Shown one piece after another: positions 10,434-21,900 of a DNA stretch of 64,000 nt (position 1 is the first letter of the stretch; each line of letters opens with the position of its first letter). The stretch comes from Ovis canadensis (lineage: Eukaryota; Chordata; Mammalia; Artiodactyla; Bovidae). The stretch is taken from NCBI RefSeq assembly GCF_042477335.2, contig NC_091251.1:87435501-87499500 (forward strand), in the 5' to 3' direction. Made by a program: the position numbers and the translations under genes. A model generated the notes under the pieces. It saw only the letters and a list, made by a program, of their open reading frames with translations, was not told the origin of the DNA and did no database searches.

Positions 10434-11885
10434 AAAATAGTCACCTACCTGTAAGTGCTGTTTGAACAAGAAACTTGCTCCTCCTATTTACAGACTCTGA
10501 ACAAAGCCACCTCCCTGCCCCACCCCTCTAGCAACCTGGGAAGGGCCAATGTGTTATCTCTGAGTAGATATCAATAATTCACTGCTTGCAGGAAACCAGA
10601 GCCCCAGAGGTCGGAGAGGAGGAAAAAAGGGAGGGAGGGAAGCAAGACTGACTCCTGTTTGCCCCAGCAAGTGGTTTTCACTTGGCACAGACATTTATTG
10701 CATGCCAGCTGAGTGCTGAGTTGTGAACTGTGCAATTGAGAGGCCAGGGTCTGCCGAGGGCTGAACGATAAGGAAGGGAATTGGGTGCATGTCCCCTTGA
10801 CTCAGACTACCATCGAAATATACATGTTACTGTTCACATTTCTCTCTTTGGCCATTACCTTCCACAAGGATAAAATCAAAGGGACCCTTGGGAGGATGGT
10901 GTGTGATTTTCTAAAATAATGACTTTCGGTGCTTCAGCTTGCACCCAGTCTGAAGAGGTGAGGCTAGGTTTGTCTTGAAAAGTCTTTCAGTGAATGATGG
11001 TACTTGTCCCAGAGGGTACATCTGCCCTTGCCCCTACTCTGAGCCATCTCCTCTAATACCCCTCACCCCGCTCCCAAAGGGTGAGGAGGATGCAGTCGAT
11101 TGTGGCTGGGATAGCAGAGAAGAGTCATAGAGCAGGTGGGTAAACTCGGGGCGGGGTTTACCTTTTTTCAGACAAAAGCTCAGGTCCTGCAGACTTTCCA
11201 GAGGCGGTTGTGCTGGTCATTCTCCACAGAAGAAAGTGTGCATGGAGTCGAAGCTGCTGTGGTTCTAGACCCAGCTAAGCCACTCAGTTTTTCAACACAT
11301 CTGGGGACCTGCTAAGGGCTCTCAGGGGAGCAGAGCCCCGGAAGCCCACAGAAACTATAAAGGCCTAAAACTTCACTTTATCCTTCCAAACGCCCACGGA
11401 TGCAACAAATCAGGGGTTTGTTTTGTTCTTATTTATTTTTTAATGCCTGGATTTTTCCATCAGTAAAGCTGGCAATTAGGCTTTACCTGGTTTGGGGATT
11501 TTAGAGTGAAAATTCAATAACAGTGCAGTTGTTTACTAGAGAGTGTGTTCACAGGTATGTGTCCCTTGGGAACCGTCTCCAAGACCAAGAAGAAACCAGG
11601 CTGGGGAGCAGCTGGTCTTGAGAATCTGATTTGCTGGGAGGGTGGAGCAACTCTCCAGGCAGCACCTGGCTTTTCTGTGTTTTGTAGCCTATTTGTGGCT
11701 GTTCTTGGCAACAGGGAAGCCCACTTATCTCCACGGGCTGCTCCCCACAAACAAGCCTCTATTACCTAAGTGGGGAGGGAAACTTTTGCCACTAGAAGAG
11801 GCGGCAGGAAACACAGAGAGAAGTATGTTCCCGCTGAGGCTGGGTGGAATTCCTGGGAAAAACCAATAAACGTCCCCCTGAAGCC

Positions 11886-11894
11886 GCTGAGTCA
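11886..11894 (-). promoter_or_regulatory. AP-1/NRF2-type site, distal to GPX2
   Basis: GCTGAGTCA on plus is TGACTCAGC on minus, the classic ARE/NF-E2 core, about 1.6 kb upstream of the GPX2 start codon. The preceding base is not a purine, so it fits the extended consensus less well than the proximal site. Confidence 0.35.
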
Positions 11895-12639
11895 GAACTT
11901 GGCCCTGACAGTGGGCTGAACTTTAACATGAACTTGCCAGATTCACCTGCGTGCCTGGCACTCCCCAAGTACTCTCAGGCTTCCAGAAGCCTCTTACTGA
12001 CTGCCCTTCTGGGACCCTCTCCGGGAAGACCACGCACATCCTGAGATGAGAGGTAGGGGTTCTGTCTTCCTTAGGTACACGCCATCTCTTTCCTTCAGGA
12101 CACTTTGAGTCACCCGGGCTCTCACCTTACATGATTGAATAAAATTGATGAAGCTCTGCTAAGGTAGCTCTTTGTTTCCAACTTTCCCTCAAACTGGCCC
12201 ACTTTTCGGAAGCTTGTAATTTTGGACATGCACTAACACAGCTTTCTACAAGGACAGTTGTTGTTCTGGAAACTGCACTGGCTTAGTAGGCAGAAAGACT
12301 TGGTCAGCGGCTCCCAACTCTGGCTGCAATTGAGAATTGCAGTTAGAGCTGCTGTACCTTGGGGCACCTAGGCACCTGTTCCCTTTTCCGTTGAACCTGG
12401 ATAATCACCTTCCTTATCTCACAGAGAAGTGATTGTTCCAGTGGAGGAGATAAAGGTTTATGAGTTCTCTGTAAATTGGAAAATACAGATTTAAAATTTT
12501 AGGCTACCATTGCCCTGCCTTGTTTTACTCCATCCTTCTTGTTTAAGCTTCATCTTCATTCTCTGCCTCTTCCATCAATTCCAGCCCCCAGGCCCCTAGA
12601 CTCCAGACTGTCTCGTTCTCTGGGGGTATCCAAGCATAG

Positions 12640-12957
12640 TGAAGTGAAGTGAAAGTCGCTCAGTCGTGCCTGACTCTTTGTGACCCCATGGACTATAGAG
12701 TCCGTGGAATTCTCCAGGCCAGAATACTGGAGTGGGAGCCTTTCCCTTCTCCAGGGGATTTTCCCAACCCAGGGATTGGACCCAGGTCTCCCACATTGCA
12801 GGTGGATTCTTTACCAGCTGAGCCACAAGGGAAGCCCAAGAATACTGGGGTGGGTAGCCTATTGCTTCTCCCAGGGGATCTTCCCGACCTAGGAACTGAA
12901 CCAGGGTCTCCTGCATTGCAAGCAGATTCTTCACCAACTGAGCTATCAGGGAAGCCC
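12640..12957 (-). repeat. Bov-tA SINE with duplicated tRNA-like head, antisense
   Basis: A perfect 12-bp target-site duplication, ATCCAAGCATAG, flanks it at 12628-12639 and 12958-12969. On the minus strand there are two consecutive head segments, each with GCTTCCC and an AGAATC motif, joined to the BovB-derived tail with GACTGAGCGACTTTC. The intact duplication marks it as a fairly young insertion. Confidence 0.9.
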
Positions 12958-13339
12958 ATCCAAGCATAGAGCTAAGATGAACTTCTGAAAGATTACTTAA
13001 TACTGCCTCATGCCTTTAGGAAGACCTGTTCCATTCCAAGAGATGAGAACCTTCTTGGCTCTTAGATATTCAGCATTCCCCCCACTCCCAGCCCACCTAT
13101 GACAACTCAATCTTATTTCTGCAGTGTGTGTCCACAGCAGAGCAATGGCTGCTGTGCTTGGGCTCCCTGCAGGAGGCATTAGGAGAGGCACCAAGTGGAT
13201 GACTTTTGCTGCCCACAGTGTCCTTCTACTGCTGTTGCTTTAGGGTTCTGGAGCCTCTTCTACCGGCGCTGCCCCTTCCCCTGAACCACCAGGGTCCCAT
13301 GGAGACCCACTCCCAGGGATTCACACAGGCAGTCACAAC

Positions 13340-15798
13340 TGTGATTGGAAATATTCTTTATTTTGTAAACATCTGTGTTTAAAATAGATGAACCCTGCTC
13401 ATAATTCCTCTACTGGACCCGAGACACAGCACACAAAATTTCACCCATCACAGGGAGAAGGTGGGGCTCACAAGCAGGTGCCAGGGGTGGCGCTGAGTCT
13501 CAAGACAGCAAATGCAGATGTGGTCAGGAGTCCACAGGCAGGTGCGCCTGCTCAACAGTCTAAGGCCAGGGCCCAGGCCGCCTCCTGGATCAGAGTTCAG
13601 GGATGAGAGGCCGACTCTGGTACCTGGTGAGCCTAGCTGCACCCTAAAATCCCAGCGCCCCTCCTGCCCCATACCTCTCCCCAGCAGTGGCCCCGTGGAT
13701 GCAGCTTCTCAGGCCAGAGAGTCTCAACCCCAAGGTTTCCCTTCCAGAACCCCTAGGGCACAGTAATAATACAGTCCCTTTCCTGAGGGGGTAGGAGAGG
13801 AAGGCAATGGTGCTTGGCCAGACCTTCAGGGAAGTGGCGACACTGATCCGCAGACTGGAGCCAATGGCCAGCATAAACTCCCCCTCCCTCAGGTCCCTGA
13901 TGGAGGGCACACCAAGGGCTGGCACTGTCAACCCCCCACCCCAGAGGTGGTGCTGCCTACGTCTAGATGTTTGAGGAGTCAAGTCCTCAAGGGAGCATTC
14001 TCAGCTGTGGTCGCAACTTCATCCTAGAGAGTCAGCTCTTTACATTTCTCATCAGCCGACAATTACTCTGGCTTTCTTTTTCCTCCCATATAACCTGTTC
14101 CACATCCCTACATCCTGAGCTGCCCTCTCCTGATGTGGTATCTTAAGAGTCAGGAGGGAAGGTTTGGCGATTTCATCCCTCACTATTTTTTCCAGAGGAG
14201 TCAGTGGGGCTCTTAATCCTTCACACACATGTGTCCTGGACTTCTTATTAACAACTGGTGAATGTGCAAGGCCTAGTTCTTTGTTTTTGCTCCAGCACCA
14301 GCCATGCCTCACAGCTTACGACTGATCCTCCTCCCGAGGCTTCTCGCATCTTGGGAAGGTGGGGAAGAACCCTCCTAAGGCTGCTAACTGACATGCTTTC
14401 CCTCTCAAAGGGCCTCCTGCAAACTACTCTGGACTGTATGGAGTTAAAGAAACTTCTTCCTGAAACAAAGGGCCCCGGAGGAGGGAATCGGCTTCCCCCT
14501 ACCTGTCGCCACAGGGAAGTTGGCAAACCCACACCCTCTGACTCAGGAGCTCGAGGAACAAGATGAGCACTTGGTCCTGAAGGCTGAAGGGACAGCACCA
14601 TGCATTCCCACCCAGGGCTCGCCTGCCTCCTGCCCACGCGCTCCCACCCTTCTCCCACAGACTCTGGGTCTTGGGAGAACCTTAAGAGCCGAAGGCTGGG
14701 CTCAATGAAAGATCACCAGCCTGGTTCTGTCCCCTGTCACCTGCCAGGGGGTGTTGGGGAAATGCCCTTCTTACATAAGAAATGGAAGATGGGGACCCGG
14801 AATTTCTGCTGCTGCCCAATTCCCCTCTGGTTTGCAAACTGCTGTCCCAGCTCTTAGCTTGCAGGAGCTGGCCCTTCTCTTCCAAACACTCCCCTTCCTG
14901 CAGTGTGTGGCTGACTCCGGGGTAGGGTAGGGGGGCTCTCCTCACCCCTGCAGTGCCCACAGGCCTTGATCCACATCTTGAAATTCAGGAGCCCAGGGGG
15001 TACGGGAGGTAGAGAATGGAGGTGACTTTTTATCCCTGCCACCCCTCATCATTTTTTTTCTCTGAAGCACCTGTCTCCAAGCTCAGGTCCCCCAAGAGGC
15101 AGGTGGGCAGGCAGCCAAGCACGGGGTAAACTGGGATGGGAGGGAGGAGAGCCCCAGATGTGGGGACCACCAGTTAGGGCTTTCCTTTCTCCCCTGCATT
15201 CCTCTCTGCCTGGGCACCCGGGAGGCAGGCCGGGTGGCACAAGAAGGGGTGGGTGGTGGCCGGGGGAGATGAGGGGCTGCAGGTGGGGCTTCTCCTGGGA
15301 GCAGAGAAGGGGGAGTGCAGCCCTGGGCCTGAGTGAGGAGGAAGGGGAAGGCGCTGCCCCAGCAGTGACACATGGGCGTGGGGAGGTGAGGGCTTCCATA
15401 CGAGTACAGCCGAGCAGAAGGGACAGACAGAGAAGTGGGAAGAAGCGAGAAACAGCGGAGAGGAGACCAGACGCACCGACAGACAAGGAGCCTACAGTGG
15501 CCTTGATTCCAGACTCGGGCATCGCCTGGGAGCTCCGGGCAGTGAAGACGTGCTCGTCACACATCGGGGGGCTCACAGCAGGCCTGTGGCTGGGGACACA
15601 GGCTGGTGGGGCCCCCCCGGGTGGAGGGCTGGGGGCGAGGCTGCTCCCCGGGGCCAGGCAGGGGAGGAGGAGCAGCGGCCAACATGCCGCAGGGTCACCC
15701 GAAGGAGAGGGGCAGCGGGGCGAGGCCCAGGCTCCCTTGTGCCCACAGGCCTCCTGCGGGGAGGCGGGGGTTGTGCGGGGGTGCTCCACGCAGGATGC
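13340..15798 (-). other. RAB15: RAB15 3' UTR
   Basis: About 2.4 kb between the RAB15 stop codon and the poly(A) signal at 13357-13362. It is GC-rich near the stop and contains no recognised repeat. Long open frames on both strands here are a by-product of GC content. The extent is inferred from the poly(A) signal; no transcript was available. Confidence 0.65.
13357..13362 (-). terminator. RAB15: RAB15 poly(A) signal (AATAAA)
   Basis: TTTATT on plus is AATAAA on the RAB15 strand, inside AAAATAAAGAATATTTCC. GT-rich sequence (TTGTGACTGCCTGTGTG) follows within 40 nt, as expected for a cleavage site near 13340. Confidence 0.7.
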
Positions 15799-15957
15799 TC
15801 AGCACCAGCAGGTTTTTGAAGAGTTTTCCGGGCCCTCAGGTTTGCCTTCATCCTCCTCCAGCTCTGCCAAGGCCAATTCGTGGTTAGCACGTGTCCGCAG
15901 ACCTTCCAGCTCCTTCCTGTGGGCTTGCAGCACCAGCTCCGTCAGGCGCGTGAAGGA
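15799..15957 (-). CDS. RAB15: RAB15 coding exon 7
   Basis: This exon encodes residues 161-212, starting [11 protein letters not shown], through an acidic hypervariable tail ([18 protein letters not shown]) to KTCWC and the stop. The two C-terminal cysteines are the expected lipid attachment sites. Confidence 0.95.
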   Translation of the reverse strand, partial: SFTRLTELVLQAHRKELEGLRTRANHELALAELEEDEGKPEGPENSSKTCWC

Positions 15958-18900
15958 CTGGGAAAGCAAGGAGCACAGTTGGCTGGGCATCTCCCTCTCT
16001 TCCCCAGTGCCCCTGTGGCTGACCCCTGCCCCGCCCCCTGCCCAAGCAGGGCTCATCTGCTCTTGGCCCCTCAGCTGCTTACCACTCCACTGGACTCAGC
16101 CCAGGAATGCTCACCTCTTTAATGTTGAGGTTGGTGCAGGCACTTGTTTCGTAAAAGTCCATGCCATACTCTCTAGCCAGCTGCAAGAGAAGAACATTCC
16201 TGAAAGGGAGTCAGCAAGGGAAGGGAGGTGCCCCGCAGTGCCTGGCACATCCTCCTGCCAATGCACTCAGGGCCCTTGCTATGTCGTGACCATTTCTCAG
16301 GAGATAAGTAGATCACTTCTCGGATGAGACTGGGAGCTCCAAAGACACAGGCCAGCAGAGTTCAGGAGAAGGTGCTCCACCCATGCACCCCCACCCCACC
16401 CAGCTACACACAGGCACACGTACACACCCAGCATGCACACATCATGTATCAGGAGACAGAGAGGCCCAAAATGTTGTGGCGAATCAATGAAAAACACGGG
16501 CTTGGCGGTCAAACAGACCCAGACTTGAAAACCAGTGCTGTCATTTAAGAGCTGGATGACAATTACTGATTCCCTTTAAGCCTCCCAGCTTCGTCATCTG
16601 CTCAAAGGGGATGAGTGTGTCTATCAGCCAAGGTTGTGGAAGGATTAAATGCATCTATCTCTAAGCACTTGCTTAGCACAGGGCCACACATACAGTACTC
16701 AACAAATACAATATTCTAGTAGGAGCTAGCTTCTACTTTCAAACTTTTCAATAACCATGTATTCTTTTTTATTAAATCCTAAACAACAATTTATATGCAG
16801 AGTACATCATGAGAAACACTGGGCTGGAAGAAACACAAGCTGGAGAAATATCAATAACCTCAGATATGCAGATGATACCACCCTTATGGCAGAAAGTGAA
16901 GAGAAGCTAAAAAGCCTCTGGATGAAAGTGAAAGAGGAGAGTGAAAAAGTTGGCCTAAAGCTTAACATTCAGAAAACGAAGATCATGGCATCTGGTCCCA
17001 TCACTTCATGGGAAATAGATGAGGAAACAGTGGAAACAGGGTCAGACTTTATTTTGGGGGGCTCCAAAATCACTGCAGATGGTGACTGCAGCCATGAAAT
17101 TAAAAGATGCTTACTCCTTGGAAGAAAAGTTATGACCAACCTAGATAGTATATTCAAAAGCAGAGACATTACTTTGCCGACTAAGGTCTGTCTAGTCAAG
17201 GCTATGGTTTTTCCTGTAGTCATGTATGGATGTGAGAGTTGGACTGTGAAGAAGGCTGAGTGCCGAAGAATTGATGCTTTTGAACTGTGGTGTTAGAGAA
17301 GACTCTTGAGAGTCCCTTGGACTGCAAGGAGATCCAACCAGTCCATTATGAAGGAGATCAACCCTGGGATTTCTTTGGAAGGAATGATGCTAAAGCTGAA
17401 ACTCCAGTACTTTGGCCACCTCATGCGAAGAGTTGACTCATTGGAAAAGACTCTGATGCTGGGAAGGATTGGGGGCAGGAGGAGAAGGGGACAACAGAGG
17501 ATGAGATGGTTGGATGGCATCACTGACTCAATGGACGTGAGTCTGAGTGAACTCAGGGAGTTGGTGATGGACAGGGAGGCCTGGCGTGCTGCGATTCATG
17601 GGGCCGCAAAGAGTCGGACACGACTGAGCAACTGAGAAACAATTTTATTTCAAGGGCTAATGGGTGCTATTGACTGAAGAGGGACAGAAAAACTCTTGAG
17701 ACCCCTTACAGTAAGTGGGTGACTCTGGCCTCAGTGGCATCCATCGATCCTCCTGTTCTCCGGGAGCAGGGTCCCCCTGTTTACGCAGACATTCCCTCAG
17801 CACCATCTGCCTGACCTCTCTGCTGCTGTGGCTTCTCTGACTGTGGGCCTGTCATTCCTGCATTTTCCTTCCAACCTCTGTCCAGGTGTCAGGAGGACAG
17901 GGAGTGGGGGTGGTGGTGAGATGAGATGATGGTGGGACAAAGCTGCTCCTGGAGCTGCTAGAGAAGCAGCAACCTAAAGCCCTTCTTCCTCATTAACAGG
18001 ATGGGCTCTCAGGCAGAGGTAATCCCACTCTGGGGGCCTTGGAGCTGAGATAGGGCTTTGTTTCAGGATAGACCCCAAGTCACTGTCCTCAAGGATGGCA
18101 ACTCACCAGTGCCTTAGGCTGCTGTGGGAGGTGGGAGGGAGGGGTCCCTGACAGTGACAGAATCCTGGGCCGTCCTTCCTAGGACTGTCCCTGGAGGCCC
18201 GTGGAAAACCCAGGGATGGATTCGGCCAGCTCACTCCCACTTACCTGCTGCCCTTGTTCTCTTCCCACCTGCCGTTTCTGCTCTTCATCGGCCTTGTTCC
18301 CTATAAGTATCTTCTGGACACCTTCTGGTGCGTACTAGGGCCAGAGGAAGGCAGAACCGCCAGTGAGTGCAGCCTTCCCCATCCCACCCCATCTCCCCAC
18401 CATAGAGCCTCCACAGGCGTGCATGCCAGCACCAAGGTTCAGAGCCCCAGGGACAGAGTGGGCCAATGGGGTGCAGGCGCCAGGCTCCCCCAAGTACCAC
18501 GGCTGACCGCAGGGGTCCTAGAGGGATGTCGTGGGGACTGTCGAGGATAGAAGACACTGGTGTTCCCTTGGGTTGGACAGCTGGAAAGGATCCCGGACTT
18601 AAGTCCAACTTCTCACCCTACAGATGAGGAACTGGGGACTCAGAGCTCCAGGGGCATGCTCAAGGCTCCAGAGCTGTGGTGGCAGAGCCAAGACCAGAAC
18701 CCCAATCTCCCAATTCCACCTGGTCCTGAGATTTCGGGTAGGAAGCTATGCACAGAGGAGGCTCTGTACTAGCTTATTTCTGGGGAAGACACAGCCATGG
18801 AGGCCTGGCAGGGTACAGAGCATGAGGGCATGGCTGCTGGGGACTCACACCCGTGTCTTACCCACGGGGGCCGCAGCCAGGGCTGCAGAGGAAGGGGAGA

Positions 18901-21900
18901 GTTCCTGGTAGTGTCTGCTCACCAACTCTGACCACCTTAGCCCTTCCCGTGTGGGCCTCGCCATGCTCTCCCCTCCCAGTACCCTTCCCCACCCTTGCCA
19001 CCCGCCCCCCCAACCACAGTGAGGCCGCGTGACCTACCTCGTCCACATCACTGACCCACTTCATGATGTGCTGGTAAGAGCGCTCGCTGCTAATGTCATA
19101 GACTAAAAATATTCCCTGAGAGGAGAGAGAGATGGGGGAGGCAGACACACACGGAGACAGTGCAGTCAAGGGGCCAGAAGCTGGTGGGGGGGGGGGGGCA
19201 CGTTACATGCTGGGTCCCCGCGGGGAGGGGGCACCTCACATGCTGGGTCCCCCTTCCCTGCTCACATAATGAAGATTCATAAGCACCCAGAAAAATCGCC
19301 TTCTCTCTCAGTGCCCCCAAGCCACTGCTTCCTAGATCACAGAGCTCTCTCAGGCAGGAAGGCACATGGGTCTTTGGCGGGGAGAGGAGGGTGGAAGTTG
19401 AGGGTAAGGACCTGCCTGTAGTTGAGTGCCCACAGAGGAGCTGATGAGTGAATAAATGATCAATAAGTGATGGAAAGACTGCCCTGAGCCCATCCTGCCC
19501 CACTCCCCAGGAGGCAATCCGAGGGCCCACTTGGGGATCAGTGGCACAAACGTCTCAAATGCCCAGAGCCAGGCGGTGGGTGGCAGCACTCCACCTCTAA
19601 ACGCTGAGAACAGTGTCTCACCTGGGCCCGTCTATAGTACTGCTTTGTGATGGTCTGATACCTCTCCTGCCCTGCCGTGTCCCTGCAACAGAAAGGCAGC
19701 CGGTCAGAAAGGCAGGGACCGTGGGAGCTAGTGGGGAGGGGAGGAACAGGAGCTGGGAGACCCTGTGCCTTCGCAGGAGAAACTGGAGAGCTACGAGTGA
19801 AAAATCAGTGGCGCTTTGGTCCCCAGGTAGATCCAAACGTGTCTGACTCTACACGAGAGAGGACTGGTCATAGGTGCTGACGGGGCTTGTGGGGCCTTGT
19901 CAACTATACCTGCACCGGCAGCCACAACCATACGCGGGCCTTGGAGGACTGTCTCTAGGATTGGGCCACTGTGGCCAGACTGGTGGGATGGCTCCACCTC
20001 CAGTCCCTCCGGGACCTCTGAAGGCAACGCCCATACCGCTCTGAAATTGGAAGGGGGCTCCCAACGCTGGAAAGGCAGTGCTTCCAAGAGCACCAGGCTA
20101 GAGTCACAGCGGCCCCCGGTGGCTACTTGTGGGAACTGCACTGTGCTGTGGCGAGGCACTCTCACACCAGGATGGGGAGTAAGCCCTCCCTATTTCTAAT
20201 CCTACCGCAGCGCAGTGCAGTGGGGGGCTTGGCCTCAACGGAGAAGCTTTATTCGAAGACAAACCCACAGTGCTTAGTTTGCCAATTCCTTCTAATTCTT
20301 GCTTTTTGGTGACTTGCAGTCAATCCCATAAAGTTTCTTAAGAAAGAGATGAGATGGACTTCCCGGGTGGTTCAGTGGTTAAGACTCTGTGCTTTCACTG
20401 CCAAGTGCCTGAGTTCAATCCCTGGTCGAGGAACTAAGATGAGAGATTAAGGCTCATGGGAGCAGGAGATGGGCTCTGAGACTTCTGCATCTTTTCATCA
20501 AAGAGGTGGCCAGTTTCTCCAGATGAAGCCTTGGGGTTGTGCACATGGCAGCTCAGGTGCAGCCCCGGGGCCTCTCCTCCCACCTAACTCACCAAATCTG
20601 TATCCGTACTTTGATGCCATCTACCTCTATGGTCTTCATCTTAAAGTCGACACCTGCGGAAAGGAAGCAAGCAAGGAAGTTAGCAAGGGTACCTGCTGAG
20701 ACCTGAAGTAAGGCCCAGGGTACTCATACCTGAAGGTTCTCCTTTGGGTTTAATTTGGCAGAAAGATGGCATGAGGGAAAGGCCTTCTTGAACCAAAAAC
20801 AGAGCCTGGGCAGTGTCCAGGGCTTTGAATGGGGCTTCCCTTCCTATCTGAGCTTAGAGTTGCCAGGAGTAAAGGGGCTGGGACACACAGCAAGTCAGAA
20901 TCCACTCCATCGCTGTCTTACGTCGCCCCAAAGCGTGTCTAACTCTAATCCCATGAGAAGTCTTCCTGTCTCTACTTCTGCACAGAACCACCTGTATTCA
21001 TCCCTCCTGGAACTTTGCTCCCTAGGAATAATAGTCTACCTCCTTTGCCTGGGTTGCTTCTCTCTCTGCCTTATGAGCAACTAGGAGGGGTTAATGGCAC
21101 CGTCATGAATATGGAAAAGGCAGAGATTGTGGCAAAAGAGGACTTTCGCCCCATGGTGTGTATCAGCCTCCGGCACCTAGCAAAGGCCCGCCAAGGAGAT
21201 GGCCCAGTGCATGAGTTGTTGACTAGGCCTGGCCACAAGAGGCACTGCTGTTTACCAGAAGGAGCACGGGCTTGAACGTCAGGGCTGCACTTGAATCCTG
21301 ACTCTGACCACATAATTCATAGTAGGACCCTGGGCATCTTACTTCTCTGAGCCTCCATTTCCTCATCAGTAAAATGGGGACATTACCAGTCATTTCAGAG
21401 GGTCACTGAGGAGACCAAATGACATCCTGTGCCTGGCACCTGGTGGCCATTCACTCGGTCACAGCTATCACTGTACCAAGTACAGCCCTGGTGCACACCA
21501 GTGCTCCTGGGTGACTGCCAGTGACCATGTGAAGGGGTCGTGGCACAGCACGTCATCAGGGAGGGAGGTATAGAGAGACAGGGTTCTCACCTGCCTAGGG
21601 GCATGAGGAGCTAAACTGCCACGAGACATAGGGAACGTAAGGGGTCTGGCAAACCAGCCCAGGGAGGAAATATATCCGGGGATTTTTGCGACAGAAGTCA
21701 GCGCCACCAGCAGCACGCAAGCATCAATCTGGTGACAGCAGAGATGGGGTGCCTCTCCCCAGCCCTAATTGTGCGAGGTGCTGTGCCAGTGACTCAAGGG
21801 CTATGTCTAGTAAGGTGGCTAAGCTGCGGTCTTTGTGCACTCCCTGGAGACAAGTTGGGAAGGGGCACCATTAACCGGTGTTCAGGTGGGGAACAGGCTG

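Larger units (their letters stand above)
10305..13339. other. GPX2 promoter region and GPX2-RAB15 spacer
   Basis: The spacer holds the GPX2 5' UTR and promoter (transcription start not fixed, no clear TATA box), candidate ARE sites, and a Bov-tA at 12.6 kb. The open frames at 11.5-12.0 kb overlap on both strands and match no known protein. Nothing else was recognised. Confidence 0.7.
16181..18244 (-). other. RAB15: RAB15 intron 5
   Basis: It contains a MIR and a BovB 3' fragment (listed separately); the remainder shows nothing recognisable. Confidence 0.9.

Noticed and set aside
15158-16327. A 389-codon plus-strand open frame
   Set aside because: It runs antisense over RAB15 exons 6 and 7 and its GC-rich 3' UTR, with low-complexity Gly/Arg/Pro composition. 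It has no recognisable domain and other frames are open in the same place.
16757-17296. Plus-strand frame resembling reverse transcriptase as a host gene
   Set aside because: It is a 5'-truncated BovB LINE copy with a broken frame.
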